Under the pieces are notes generated by a model, which was given only the letters and a program-made list of their open reading frames with translations, was not told where the DNA came from and did no database searches. A DNA stretch of 52,992 nucleotides. Origin: Bacteroidota bacterium (GTDB lineage Bacteria > Bacteroidota > Bacteroidia > Bacteroidales > Bacteroidaceae). Below are positions 1 through 8,559 of this stretch, one piece after another. The stretch's first letter is position 1, and each line of letters begins with the position of its first letter. Where the stretch lies: NCBI GenBank assembly GCA_023425865.1, contig JAFABV010000063.1, forward strand, positions 1-52,992, written 5' to 3'. The translations under genes and the position numbers were made by a program.

Positions 1-2099
1 ATATTATTATCTTTGCGCTATAAGAAACAACCTTTCATAATTTTCAATGAGTTAAAATGCGTTGTGATTTGCTTGAATATTATTATCTTTGCGCTATAAG
101 AAACAACTGAATATGTGAATTTATATAATCGGCGGTAGTTGTGATTTGCTTGAATATTATTATCTTTGCGCTATAAGAAACAACGCCGCTCAACGTCATC
201 AATTCGATGTTTGTGTTGTGATTTGCTTGAATATTATTATCTTTGCGCTATAAGAAACAACATCCATATAATTAGAAATTAAGGTGCAGTAGTTGTGATT
301 TGCTTGAATATTATTATCTTTGCGCTATAAGAAACAACATTAGACGATAATGACCAGGGCATGCGCCAGTTGTGATTTGCTTGAATATTATTATCTTTGC
401 GCTATAAGAAACAACATATATACGATTGAAACTAAGGAAGTTAGAGTTGTGATTTGCTTGAATATTATTATCTTTGCGCTATAAGAAACAACATGCTTCA
501 ATCTTACAAGTAGTAGGATTATGTTGTGATTTGCTTGAATATTATTATCTTTGCGCTATAAGAAACAACACTGTCAAGCAAGAGCACATAAGTTATCACG
601 TTGTGATTTGCTTGAATATTATTATCTTTGCGCTATAAGAAACAACATATGGAACGGTCATATTTTGTAATTTTGTGTTGTGATTTGCTTGAATATTATT
701 ATCTTTGCGCTATAAGAAACAACTTATCATCAACACTCGCGAAGAAATCAAAGGTTGTGATTTGCTTGAATATTATTATCTTTGCGCTATAAGAAACAAC
801 AAGAAATCTATCATTATAAGTAAAAGTCAGTTGTGATTTGCTTGAATATTATTATCTTTGCGCTATAAGAAACAACAATCTCATAACCAAGACCATCAAA
901 TTCTGGTTGTGATTTGCTTGAATATTATTATCTTTGCGCTATAAGAAACAACAACTATTTTGAGAATAACTACGACATTCAGTTGTGATTTGCTTGAATA
1001 TTATTATCTTTGCGCTATAAGAAACAACAATTTATAGGTGATTCCGAAGCAGCAGTCAGTTGTGATTTGCTTGAATATTATTATCTTTGCGCTATAAGAA
1101 ACAACAGAAACATTTCCTATATCAGCAGCAGTATGTTGTGATTTGCTTGAATATTATTATCTTTGCGCTATAAGAAACAACTGCAAGTCCAAGACCTAAA
1201 TCCATATAATGTTGTGATTTGCTTGAATATTATTATCTTTGCGCTATAAGAAACAACTTCATCATGCAGTATCGCCGTTTCAACGGGTTGTGATTTGCTT
1301 GAATATTATTATCTTTGCGCTATAAGAAACAACAAAACGAACTCTTATAAATTATAACGTTAGTTGTGATTTGCTTGAATATTATTATCTTTGCGCTATA
1401 AGAAACAACCCTAAACGCATTCTGCGCCTTTATGGGGCGGTTGTGATTTGCTTGAATATTATTATCTTTGCGCTATAAGAAACAACTAACCATGTTGCTT
1501 GCAGAAAGCGTCTCAGTTGTGATTTGCTTGAATATTATTATCTTTGCGCTATAAGAAACAACAACACCATGAAGGAAACCATCGCCTATTAGTTGTGATT
1601 TGCTTGAATATTATTATCTTTGCGCTATAAGAAACAACGGGAATGTAGGATATAAACTTTTTGATTCAGTTGTGATTTGCTTGAATATTATTATCTTTGC
1701 GCTATAAGAAACAACTGCCCAGCGAACCTGTCTTGATGACGCTGGGTTGTGATTTGCTTGAATATTATTATCTTTGCGCTATAAGAAACAACACAAAACA
1801 GACATATCACATGGAAGCGGGAGTTGTGATTTGCTTGAATATTATTATCTTTGCGCTATAAGAAACAACATTTATCATCATGGAGTACTACGAAACTTGT
1901 TGTGATTTGCTTGAATATTATTATCTTTGCGCTATAAGAAACAACATAAGATGGCATGACAATTGCCATGGGGACGTTGTGATTTGCTTGAATATTATTA
2001 TCTTTGCGCTATAAGAAACAACAAACAGAAATTATTACTTTGTTTAAGCCTGGTTGTGATTTGCTTGAATATTATTATCTTTGCGCTATAAGAAACAAC
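1..2099 (+). CRISPR. Type II-C CRISPR array: 27 full 47-bp repeats plus one partial
   Basis: Full repeats start at 61, 138, 215, 292 and so on to 2053. The repeat beginning before the window is cut at position 1 and leaves its last 31 nt. The repeat is 47 bp, begins GTTGTGATTTGCTTGAA and ends AAGAAACAAC; no variant copy was seen. The 27 visible spacers are 29-30 nt, all different by eye. crRNAs should be read left to right, because the tracrRNA at 8057-8137 carries the reverse complement of the repeat's 5' part, which must follow the spacer in a type II crRNA. The degenerate terminal repeat at the right edge puts the leader on the left, outside the window. Spacer targets cannot be identified from the sequence alone. 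Confidence 0.98.
61..2099 (+). promoter_or_regulatory. Bacteroidetes-type promoter embedded in every CRISPR repeat
   Basis: Within each 47-bp repeat, positions 24-31 read TATCTTTG, an exact match to the Bacteroidetes -7 box TAnnTTTG. Positions 1-4 read GTTG, a 3/4 match to the -33 box TTTG, separated by 19 nt, the consensus spacing. All 27 full repeats carry both. Transcription would start near repeat position 36-38, giving an RNA with about 10 nt of repeat, the spacer, then the next repeat. Promoters inside repeats are known for type II-C in Neisseria and Campylobacter. Use in this locus is inferred. Confidence 0.65.
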
Positions 2100-2130
2100 A
2101 CGGATGGTGAAATATGTTGATAATCATACG

Positions 2131-2180
2131 ATTGTGGCTTAATGTAGAAATGAAAAAATAATAGCGCAAATAAGAAATCC
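2131..2180 (+). repeat. Degenerate terminal CRISPR repeat
   Basis: About 31 nt (one spacer length) after the last intact repeat comes a roughly 50-nt stretch resembling the repeat at both ends: TTGTG and GCTT near its left end, GCGC and ATAAGAAA near its right end. The middle is diverged, and the TAnnTTTG promoter box is gone. A decayed last repeat marks the leader-distal end, so the leader should lie left of position 1. Confidence 0.6.
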
Positions 2181-2208
2181 TAACCTGTTTGGTTAGGATT
2201 TCTTATTT
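2168..2208. terminator. Perfect 18-bp inverted repeat between cas2 and the array
   Basis: The arms 2168-2185 and 2191-2208 are perfectly complementary around a 5-nt loop, and the right arm abuts the cas2 stop codon (2209-2211). It can end the cas9-cas1-cas2 transcript and, on the other strand, array transcription. Its left arm overlaps the end of the degenerate repeat. Confidence 0.85.
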
Positions 2209-2550
2209 CTAGAAGAGTTCTAACTGTTGATACGGGGCATTGGGACGCTGGGGAACGGCACCATAGTATAAATGAATATTTGAGAACTGCTTGTCTGTGA
2301 TACACATGATACCTACTTTTCCGTATTTGGGCAAGAAGGATTTGACTCTTTTGATGTGAACATCCGCATTTTCCATACTGGCGCAATGGCGAACATAGAT
2401 TGAAAACTGAAACATGGTGAAACCATCTTTTTGCAAGGCCTTACGAAAATCCATGTAGGCTTTTTTGTCTCGCTTGGTTTCCGTTGGGAGGTCAAAGAAT
2501 ACAAGTATCCACATAATGCGATATTCACTCAGTCGGTCAAACGTGCTCAT
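2209..2550 (-). CDS. cas2: CRISPR-associated endonuclease Cas2 (type II)
   Basis: A 113-aa protein of normal Cas2 length. The N-terminal strand ends in VFFDLP, carrying the conserved Asp of the ferredoxin-like fold, followed by the family-typical FRKALQKDGFTMFQFSIYVR segment. The C-terminal tail PYQQLELF is typical of type II Cas2. Cas2 dimers bridge two Cas1 dimers in the spacer-integration complex. The gene is last in the cas9-cas1-cas2 operon; its start lies one base from the cas1 stop, so translation is probably coupled. No csn2 or cas4 lies nearby, which supports subtype II-C. Confidence 0.96.
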   Translation of the reverse strand: MSTFDRLSEYRIMWILVFFDLPTETKRDKKAYMDFRKALQKDGFTMFQFSIYVRHCASMENADVHIKRVKSFLPKYGKVGIMCITDKQFSNIHLYYGAVPQRPNAPYQQLELF

Positions 2551-2551
2551 G

Positions 2552-3484
2552 CTACATCTCAGGGTAAATGATTTGGCGTAACTCTCCGGAAAAACATTTG
2601 TAGAGTGACGATGTGGTCTGTTGTGCGGCTATCATCAGCGGACTGCGACGACCGCCAATCACCACATCCAACATCGGAATGCCTAAAAGGTACTTCTTGA
2701 TCTCTTGGGTAATTACACTGTAATCGTCTACCAAGTGCATTGTACTTATCACCAATTGGTCGACGTATGGCCGGTATGGCTCCATCACATCATCAGCGAG
2801 ACAATAGGCGTTGTATCGGTTGTGATGGTGGATGCCCAGCGTGGGAAGCAGTCCGCTGCCTACCAATGCCCGTGCAATGACCGCACGAAGGATAGCGTAT
2901 CCATAGTTCAACAGATTGTTGGGTGCCATACCCTCCCTATCCCGTGTAAACCCATCGATTTGCGGAAAGATTTTTTTCCAATAATACGCGGCGGCGTATG
3001 CCTCCATGTTGTCGGGGTCGCCACTTCTTACTTGTGCCGCCCATACTTTCATGCACCGGGTCTCTTGAGAAGTGGTTGAGGCAAGCACACGCTCTTGGTT
3101 GAGGATTTTCTGTTTAATGGTTTGTTGCCAGAGTTGTTTGCGCAAAGGGAGTGAGGCGTCGAGTTGCTGTCGAAACCGTTCGTTTTGCACCGTATTACCC
3201 GATAGCGGCAACATCAGTCCCACGGGCATGCTTTTCTTGTCGCAGGTCACCACCGCGCAGTTGTTGTCGAGCAACGCTTCCAGTGCTCCGGTGGTTATCG
3301 TGATGCGCCTGTTGTCGAGCACTACCACCCCAATATCTTCTATTGGGATGGTACGCTCGGCTTCTTTCTTGATCAAATCGGGCAAGGCATCGTTGGTTTC
3401 CACATCAGGGATATGCAGCACCAGCTGGTCATTGCGCAGACTCAGGTACATCGGATTACTAAAGCATAAGGTTTTCTTGATCAT
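2552..3484 (-). CDS. cas1: CRISPR-associated endonuclease/integrase Cas1 (type II)
   Basis: A 310-aa protein of usual type II Cas1 length. An N-terminal beta domain (about residues 1-100) precedes a helical catalytic domain. Candidate metal ligands are the Glu in PDNMEAYAAAYYW (about residue 158), a His in LGIHHHNRYNAYCLADD, and the acidic residues of that segment. Cas1 is the transesterase that inserts new spacers at the leader-proximal repeat. Only 17 bp separate it from cas9 and 1 bp from cas2, so the three genes are one transcription unit. Intact Cas1 and Cas2, and an array without repeat decay except at its trailing end, suggest recent activity; this is inference. Confidence 0.96.
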   Translation of the reverse strand: MIKKTLCFSNPMYLSLRNDQLVLHIPDVETNDALPDLIKKEAERTIPIEDIGVVVLDNRRITITTGALEALLDNNCAVVTCDKKSMPVGLMLPLSGNTVQNERFRQQLDASLPLRKQLWQQTIKQKILNQERVLASTTSQETRCMKVWAAQVRSGDPDNMEAYAAAYYWKKIFPQIDGFTRDREGMAPNNLLNYGYAILRAVIARALVGSGLLPTLGIHHHNRYNAYCLADDVMEPYRPYVDQLVISTMHLVDDYSVITQEIKKYLLGIPMLDVVIGGRRSPLMIAAQQTTSSLYKCFSGELRQIIYPEM

Positions 3485-3501
3485 AGGGCTATGCTGTTAT
3501 A

Positions 3502-6500
3502 TTATTTTTGAATATTAACGACATTCCCCAGACGGTCTACTTCAAGCTTCCAGCATATTGCTTTTATCATCTCACCAGAGATTGCACGTTGGTTTTTCAG
3601 CTGTTGGCTTCCCAACCCCAATTCATTTTGAACCAGTTTCCCATGACAATATGTTTCTGCACTTTTCTTGTCAACGTTATAAATTAAAGATGAAATGCGA
3701 TGCGGAACAAAGTTAGCCGTAATGCCACTTGAATCCATGAATTTATATATTCTATTGGCATTGATGGATACATGGCCCGCCAAAGATTCCTCCTCAGTGG
3801 GAACATAGACCAGATCGTTGGGAGACAAGTAGAATTTCAAGGGTTCATCGTTGTCATTCTTTTCGGGCACGGGGCTAAGTCCTTGCTTGAGACGCTCAAC
3901 AACAATGTTGAGTGGGATGGTAGCATAGCTGCGTTGTCCGTCTGCGGCCTGATAAATGGCAAAATATAGATTGGTGCCCGACTGAGCCTCGACAAACTTC
4001 TCGCTTTTGTGTCCTACATGCCCCACAGCAAACTTATTGCCCAGAGTTTCTACAATTCTCACCTTGACAATGGGTTGGTGGAACTTTCCGTCGTTATAAA
4101 GGCGTATATGCTGGTTCATGTCGGCAATGCCTTCGGGCGTGAATGCCACTTGCGGGTCACCTCCCTTGGCCTTGAGATAGTTGAGCAAAATCTTTTGTAT
4201 GCCGGTATCACTGATCGAAGAAATCTTCTTCTCATCGAAGTCTTCTTTGAGCGGTTTCCGGGTGGCTACCATAGGCTCCCGGTCATCGCTGGATACCCAC
4301 ACTTCCACTTTGCTCACGTCAGTGTCATTCCATTTATATTCCAGTTTCTTGAAATGGCTCACAATATCTTTCTTGGCAAGTCCGGCCTTGCTCATGGCCG
4401 CAATGGCTTGTCGCAGTGGTTTATAGCAGATGGTGGAATAATGGTCTATGGCCTTAGACAGCGTCATGACGGCTTTACGCTTGAGGTTGACATGCCCGAA
4501 CACCGTTTCCTTGTGCATGGGCTTCCTCACTGCCCACAAGTCATTGCCTTTCTGGGGCACACGTACTTTGCGCCCTTGGTCATCATACTTCTCATAGTAA
4601 TTGGTCGCCTTGTTGATGACCCGCACATAATTCTTAAAGCTGACCACCACTTGTGACAGCGCCTCGTAGACGTCTTGGGTGAAGGTGTCCCACGGCTTGC
4701 GGATAACCCTGTTTTTGTCGCAGAGCTTTCGTCGCAGGTCTTCTCTTTTTCGTGTGTCGTTGGCCGATTCGTTGTTCAGATAGTTGATGATATTGCGCGA
4801 GGCACAGGCAATGACCAGCGCGTCCATGGCATGGTGCCGATGGTCTATGCGCTTCTTATTGAAGCCTCGTTGCAGTTCCAAGGGCATGGTAGTCTGAAAC
4901 ACCTGCTTGCCGTCTTTGTTTTCCCAATGGCCAAATTGCTCACTTTCGGTCAACGCGTTCATTCTTTGGAATCGTGACGACACGATGGTGTTCCACACGT
5001 CGTTCAGTCCCCAGTCTTTTTTCAGCTTGTCGGTAATGCCTCCGGTGCAGGCGATGACCATCTTCGACGTGGCCTCCGCTTCGTCTTGCTGGCGCACGAT
5101 GTTAGACAACAGAGTCTTGACCATCTTGCTGATATACCTACTGTCATTGAGCTGGCGGTTCAGGAAATCCTGTGGAATCTCTTCCATCAAGAGTTTTTCT
5201 TTCTTGGCCCTATTTCCTTGGTAATGCTCTTTCACAAACTCCAGATACTCCTCTTCGCTGAGTATTCTCCTGTCGCCCAGCGTGGTGCAATGCACAATCT
5301 CGCTTCCGTGCTGCTTGATAAACTCGTGCCCCAAGAGGTTTGATTTCAATGCATTGACTTCTGCTTCGCAAATTACCTTATTGGAAAATGAGTCGTCAAA
5401 ATACCGGCTCTGCGGTATCACGTGCTCAATCTGATAGGCCGATGTGAACAGCTTGGAAAGCGAAATGGTACGCCCGGTATAGGGTGAGCAGTATTTTTGT
5501 TCAAGCCACAACTTATATCTGGTAAGCTCACTGGTTGTGGGCTGAGCCATTTGCGATATCTTGATAATCTCCGCATAGTTTTCGTCTTCCTTGCTGAGCG
5601 TTTGCAGAGCCCCCTCTTCATAGATTCTCAGAATCTCTTGTTGCATGGGCGAGTAGGGGCGAACGTCTTGAATCTGGCTGTCGTTTTTCAGTTCCATCAA
5701 CAGCCTTTTTATGCGCAGATTGGTGTTTTCGTTTTGCAATATTTGCCGAGTTCTGCGGGCACGCTCGTTCGCGGGGCTCTTCATCTCACGTCCTAATTCC
5801 ACATGTATCTCATCGATGTGGCCCGCCTCTTTCCATATATCGTAGACCGTCCTGAGGGTTTCAAGCACACACGCCTCGACAATGGGGTTGCGCAGTGAGT
5901 GTTGCTTGAAAGCTTTGATATACGACAACAAATCTTCGGGCTTCTGCCAGTGCTGAATATCTGTTGCCTCAGAATGACGGCCATAGACCACATAGCAGGC
6001 CAGCCATACCGGCAGCCCCTGATAGTCGTCAATCGCTTGGAGCGTGAACCCGGAATTGCTGATCTTCTCGATGACCTTCTCATCGAGTTCTCCACGGGCT
6101 ATCTTTTCCATTTGAGGTTGAAGCCTGTTTCTCACCTCGTCTTCTCGCCATAGGTATCCCATGCGCATCACGGCCAGCAGTTTTTTGATAGCCTTTTCCG
6201 AATAGGCACCATAGTCTTTGGCAAACGGTTTCACCTTGAGGAAGGCCTCGACAAACCGGTCGTCATCGACCAGCTTGCGCAGAGCAGTACGGGTCTCGTC
6301 CTTATGCTCCACCGAGTAGAGCAGGTGCCACAACCGATATTCTTTGGCACTGTCAAGCCACGTCTTTTCCATTCCGGCCTTGTCAAGAGCCGACAACAAT
6401 ACGTGGCGCGTTTCGTTACAAGGATATTTCTTCTCGTTGTCGTCCACGTAGTTCCACCGAACCGGGAATTGGTTTTCGCCACCTGTTTTTACTTTCTTGA

Positions 6501-8004
6501 GCTTAAAGTAGTCCTTCAGCAGCATGTCTTGCCCAATCTCCTTCCGGTCGTTCAGATAGTCGAAGAGGCGTGCGTAGTCGTCTGGCGTTTTCAGATAGTC
6601 GCCCGTTACCTCATGGTCATCGGCCCGGTCGAAGAGCCGAAGGTTCTGAACAAACTGCCACAGCCTGAACTCCTGGAAGTAGGGATTAGATCTGGCGATG
6701 CACTTGATGGGCTGGCTTTTTATCTCTCCCGTATTCTTGTCTACATATTCATAATGTTCATACGGGCAGTCAGCAATGAGCGACTTTTTGCTTTTCAAGG
6801 GTCGCTGATAGAACAACAGGTCTTCCAAAAGGAGGTAGACCATGTCTTTTTTAAGCAAACTGTCTCGATGGGGTTGGTTGTTGGGGTATAATTCCCGGAC
6901 GCAGGCTTCCAGCCACTTGGGGTCACTCAGTTCGCTGTGATACTCCGCTTGTTTTTGAAGAATAGCCCTGAGCTCATCTTTATAATAGTTGCGCTCGATG
7001 GTCCTGACATATTTGCCCCTGATTTTATCGGAGGGTTCTTTCAGCAGATGGTCATAGATAAAGGCGCCGACGGTTTTCCCCGAGTCTTCCAACAGATGCT
7101 CGGTGCGTTTCTTGCGCAGTGTCCAGTCGTTCTCGTCGGGTACTCTGAACGACCGTTTCACCTGTCCATCCTTATCTTTTTTGAGGGTCTTGCCATCTTT
7201 CTCATATTCTGTCGTGACGATGAAAGCCTTGGTTTTGCCCACCCAGTCATCGAGAGAAATCTTGCTCGAACGACGATATATCCATCCGTTCTCAAGAACT
7301 ACATTGTACCATCTGTCGCTACCCCTTCTCTCTTCTGTCGCTTCCACGCGCACCACCTTCAGCTCGTGGTATTCCTTGACCTGTGTCGGATTCTCCTCTT
7401 CTTCCTCGCCTCGCAGCTGGTAATATCCTCTTTTCTGGTTGAAATTCAACAGTATCCAAGCTAATTCTTCTTTGGAGATAGCGGCGGTCAACGCTTTTTT
7501 CCGAAGATAATACAATGTCCAGTCCATGGGAATCTTCTTGCCGTTGGCAACCAACTCTGGCTGGTTTATTTCGAAGTCGAGCAGCATCTCTTCAAAGGAG
7601 TCGTTGAAAAGAAACCTCATTTTTCCCTCCGCGTCGCGAGCCCATGCCAGTTTAGGCTCTCCGTGATTCAGAAATTTGCCGTATGTTGTGGGTATTGTTC
7701 GGTCCCAACCGATGGCTTGGTCGTAATGTTCTGGAAGAAATCCCAACACATGAAGCACTCTGTGCATTCTCTCCCTACGCAGCAACACGCGTTCCCAAAG
7801 CCTTCGTGCGCCGCGGTATCCTGTTCGCGCTTTCGTCTGCGATTCGGTTACTCCTGCGTCAAAACTACTCATAACATCTTGACTCATAGGGATTATTCTA
7901 CTCCCTAAACGAATGTCTTTGATGAATGAATCCTCATCATCGACAGAGACTTTAGCCCAACCAATGCTATTGGGTCCCAAGTCCAATCCTAAAATTATTC
8001 TCAT
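3502..8004 (-). CDS. cas9: CRISPR effector nuclease Cas9, large (1500 aa)
   Basis: RNA-guided DNA endonuclease. RuvC-I is at the N-terminus (ILGLDLGPNSIGWAKV, D8), followed by an Arg-rich bridge helix (about 58-85), a long recognition lobe, RuvC-II (IHVELGREM, E736), and HNH (IEHVIPQS, H861 with E860 before it; N875 and N884 downstream). RuvC-III is DHRHHAMDAL (H1058, D1061). About 440 C-terminal residues form the wedge and PAM-interacting part. All expected catalytic residues are present, so it should cut both strands. At 1500 aa it is far longer than compact II-C enzymes of about 1000-1100 aa, as is common for Bacteroidetes Cas9. Subtype II-C follows from the cas9-cas1-cas2 content. The ATG at 8004 is the first Met before the RuvC-I strand. 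Confidence 0.97.
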   Translation of the reverse strand: MRIILGLDLGPNSIGWAKVSVDDEDSFIKDIRLGSRIIPMSQDVMSSFDAGVTESQTKARTGYRGARRLWERVLLRRERMHRVLHVLGFLPEHYDQAIGWDRTIPTTYGKFLNHGEPKLAWARDAEGKMRFLFNDSFEEMLLDFEINQPELVANGKKIPMDWTLYYLRKKALTAAISKEELAWILLNFNQKRGYYQLRGEEEEENPTQVKEYHELKVVRVEATEERRGSDRWYNVVLENGWIYRRSSKISLDDWVGKTKAFIVTTEYEKDGKTLKKDKDGQVKRSFRVPDENDWTLRKKRTEHLLEDSGKTVGAFIYDHLLKEPSDKIRGKYVRTIERNYYKDELRAILQKQAEYHSELSDPKWLEACVRELYPNNQPHRDSLLKKDMVYLLLEDLLFYQRPLKSKKSLIADCPYEHYEYVDKNTGEIKSQPIKCIARSNPYFQEFRLWQFVQNLRLFDRADDHEVTGDYLKTPDDYARLFDYLNDRKEIGQDMLLKDYFKLKKVKTGGENQFPVRWNYVDDNEKKYPCNETRHVLLSALDKAGMEKTWLDSAKEYRLWHLLYSVEHKDETRTALRKLVDDDRFVEAFLKVKPFAKDYGAYSEKAIKKLLAVMRMGYLWREDEVRNRLQPQMEKIARGELDEKVIEKISNSGFTLQAIDDYQGLPVWLACYVVYGRHSEATDIQHWQKPEDLLSYIKAFKQHSLRNPIVEACVLETLRTVYDIWKEAGHIDEIHVELGREMKSPANERARRTRQILQNENTNLRIKRLLMELKNDSQIQDVRPYSPMQQEILRIYEEGALQTLSKEDENYAEIIKISQMAQPTTSELTRYKLWLEQKYCSPYTGRTISLSKLFTSAYQIEHVIPQSRYFDDSFSNKVICEAEVNALKSNLLGHEFIKQHGSEIVHCTTLGDRRILSEEEYLEFVKEHYQGNRAKKEKLLMEEIPQDFLNRQLNDSRYISKMVKTLLSNIVRQQDEAEATSKMVIACTGGITDKLKKDWGLNDVWNTIVSSRFQRMNALTESEQFGHWENKDGKQVFQTTMPLELQRGFNKKRIDHRHHAMDALVIACASRNIINYLNNESANDTRKREDLRRKLCDKNRVIRKPWDTFTQDVYEALSQVVVSFKNYVRVINKATNYYEKYDDQGRKVRVPQKGNDLWAVRKPMHKETVFGHVNLKRKAVMTLSKAIDHYSTICYKPLRQAIAAMSKAGLAKKDIVSHFKKLEYKWNDTDVSKVEVWVSSDDREPMVATRKPLKEDFDEKKISSISDTGIQKILLNYLKAKGGDPQVAFTPEGIADMNQHIRLYNDGKFHQPIVKVRIVETLGNKFAVGHVGHKSEKFVEAQSGTNLYFAIYQAADGQRSYATIPLNIVVERLKQGLSPVPEKNDNDEPLKFYLSPNDLVYVPTEEESLAGHVSINANRIYKFMDSSGITANFVPHRISSLIYNVDKKSAETYCHGKLVQNELGLGSQQLKNQRAISGEMIKAICWKLEVDRLGNVVNIQK

Positions 8005-8019
8005 ATTTTCGCAATATTG

Positions 8020-8051
8020 TTTGGTAGTTATGATAAAAGTTTCTATATTTG
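8020..8051 (+). promoter_or_regulatory. tracrRNA promoter
   Basis: TTTG (8020-8023), then 20 nt, then TATATTTG (8044-8051): a full match to the Bacteroidetes -33/-7 consensus on the plus strand, beginning 16 bp upstream of the cas9 start. Transcription should begin near 8056-8058, just before the anti-repeat. Confidence 0.85.
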
Positions 8052-8056
8052 TAGCA

Positions 8057-8137
8057 ATAATTTTTCAAGCAAATCACAATAAGGATTATTCCGTTGTGAA
8101 AACATTTTAGGCGGGGCAACTCGCCTAAATGTTTTTA
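8057..8137 (+). ncRNA. tracrRNA, about 80 nt
   Basis: Starting just after the promoter, the RNA contains the anti-repeat TTCAAGCAAATCACAA (8065-8080), exactly complementary to the 5' half of the repeat, with weaker pairing just 5' of it. Next comes a small nexus-like stem (GGA/TCC around 8083-8092) and then a long GC-rich hairpin with a T-tract (8099-8136). This is the standard II-C order of anti-repeat, nexus and terminator stem. It pairs with crRNA and loads Cas9. It is transcribed divergently from cas9. The exact ends are estimated. Confidence 0.92.
8099..8136 (+). terminator. Rho-independent terminator of tracrRNA
   Basis: The arms AAAACATTTTAGGCG (8099-8113) and CGCCTAAATGTTTT (8122-8135) pair with one bulged T and run into a T-tract. 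The same stem is part of the mature tracrRNA fold. Confidence 0.88.
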
Positions 8138-8486
8138 TAGCCACAAATATATGATATTCTCTTGTTGAGTCCAAGTTTTTTCCTTATTTTTTCATGAAAT
8201 CTGTTGCGGTCATAGTAGCGTTTCACTGGCATTGTTAAAGGTAAGGAACGGTTGATATATCTGTACTTTTCACATTCATATTGGTAACGCCGCAACTGTA
8301 CCGATAATTGGAGTGATTGGTTACATCCGGGAAAAGTTTTATCTGACGGATCTGTTGGCTGGCAGCCTCGAAGTCCAGAGTATAGTTGTCGACGCGTAAT
8401 TTGCCGAAGAACCATTGTCGCTGATTAGTGAATACGCGCTGGTTGTCCGCCTGTGAGTACTTGTCGAAATACCTCATATAGGCCAT
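8125..8486 (-). pseudogene. Possible gene remnant beside the CRISPR locus
   Basis: Two overlapping minus-strand frames look partly protein-like. One (8486-8235) reads FDKYSQADNQRVF and later SQQIRQIKLFPDV; the other continues to 8125 with VKRYYDRNRFHEKIRKKLGL. Together they could be a short gene broken by a frameshift near 8240-8260, but neither frame alone looks complete and the family is not recognised. The left end overlaps the tracrRNA terminator on the other strand, which argues against an intact functional gene. No promoter was found for it. It may also be only chance open frame. Confidence 0.25.
8144..8174 (-). promoter_or_regulatory. Candidate promoter of the cas9-cas1-cas2 operon
   Basis: On the minus strand TATATTTG (8151-8144) lies 19 nt downstream of TTGG (8174-8171), a good match to the -7 box and a 3/4 match to -33. 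No TAnnTTTG box is seen on the minus strand between here and the cas9 start. If used, the cas9 mRNA leader of about 135 nt would be antisense to the whole tracrRNA. Confidence 0.5.
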
Positions 8487-8559
8487 GTGTCCGTCTCATG
8501 ATGATGATATGATGAGACTTACTCCGTGTTTGCACTCGATGGTTCTAATTTAACGGTCG

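Noticed and set aside
2100..2208. Leader region at the cas2 end of the array
   Set aside because: The repeat there is degenerate, the space is short and filled by a terminator, and the pairing with tracrRNA makes transcription run toward this end, so it is the trailing end.
4009..7464. Long plus-strand open frames across cas9
   Set aside because: They are opposite-strand shadows of cas9, with no recognisable domains and no promoter.
8057..8137. tracrRNA on the minus strand
   Set aside because: The T-tract terminator and the full consensus promoter are both on the plus strand, and the plus-strand anti-repeat matches the 5' part of the plus-strand repeat.
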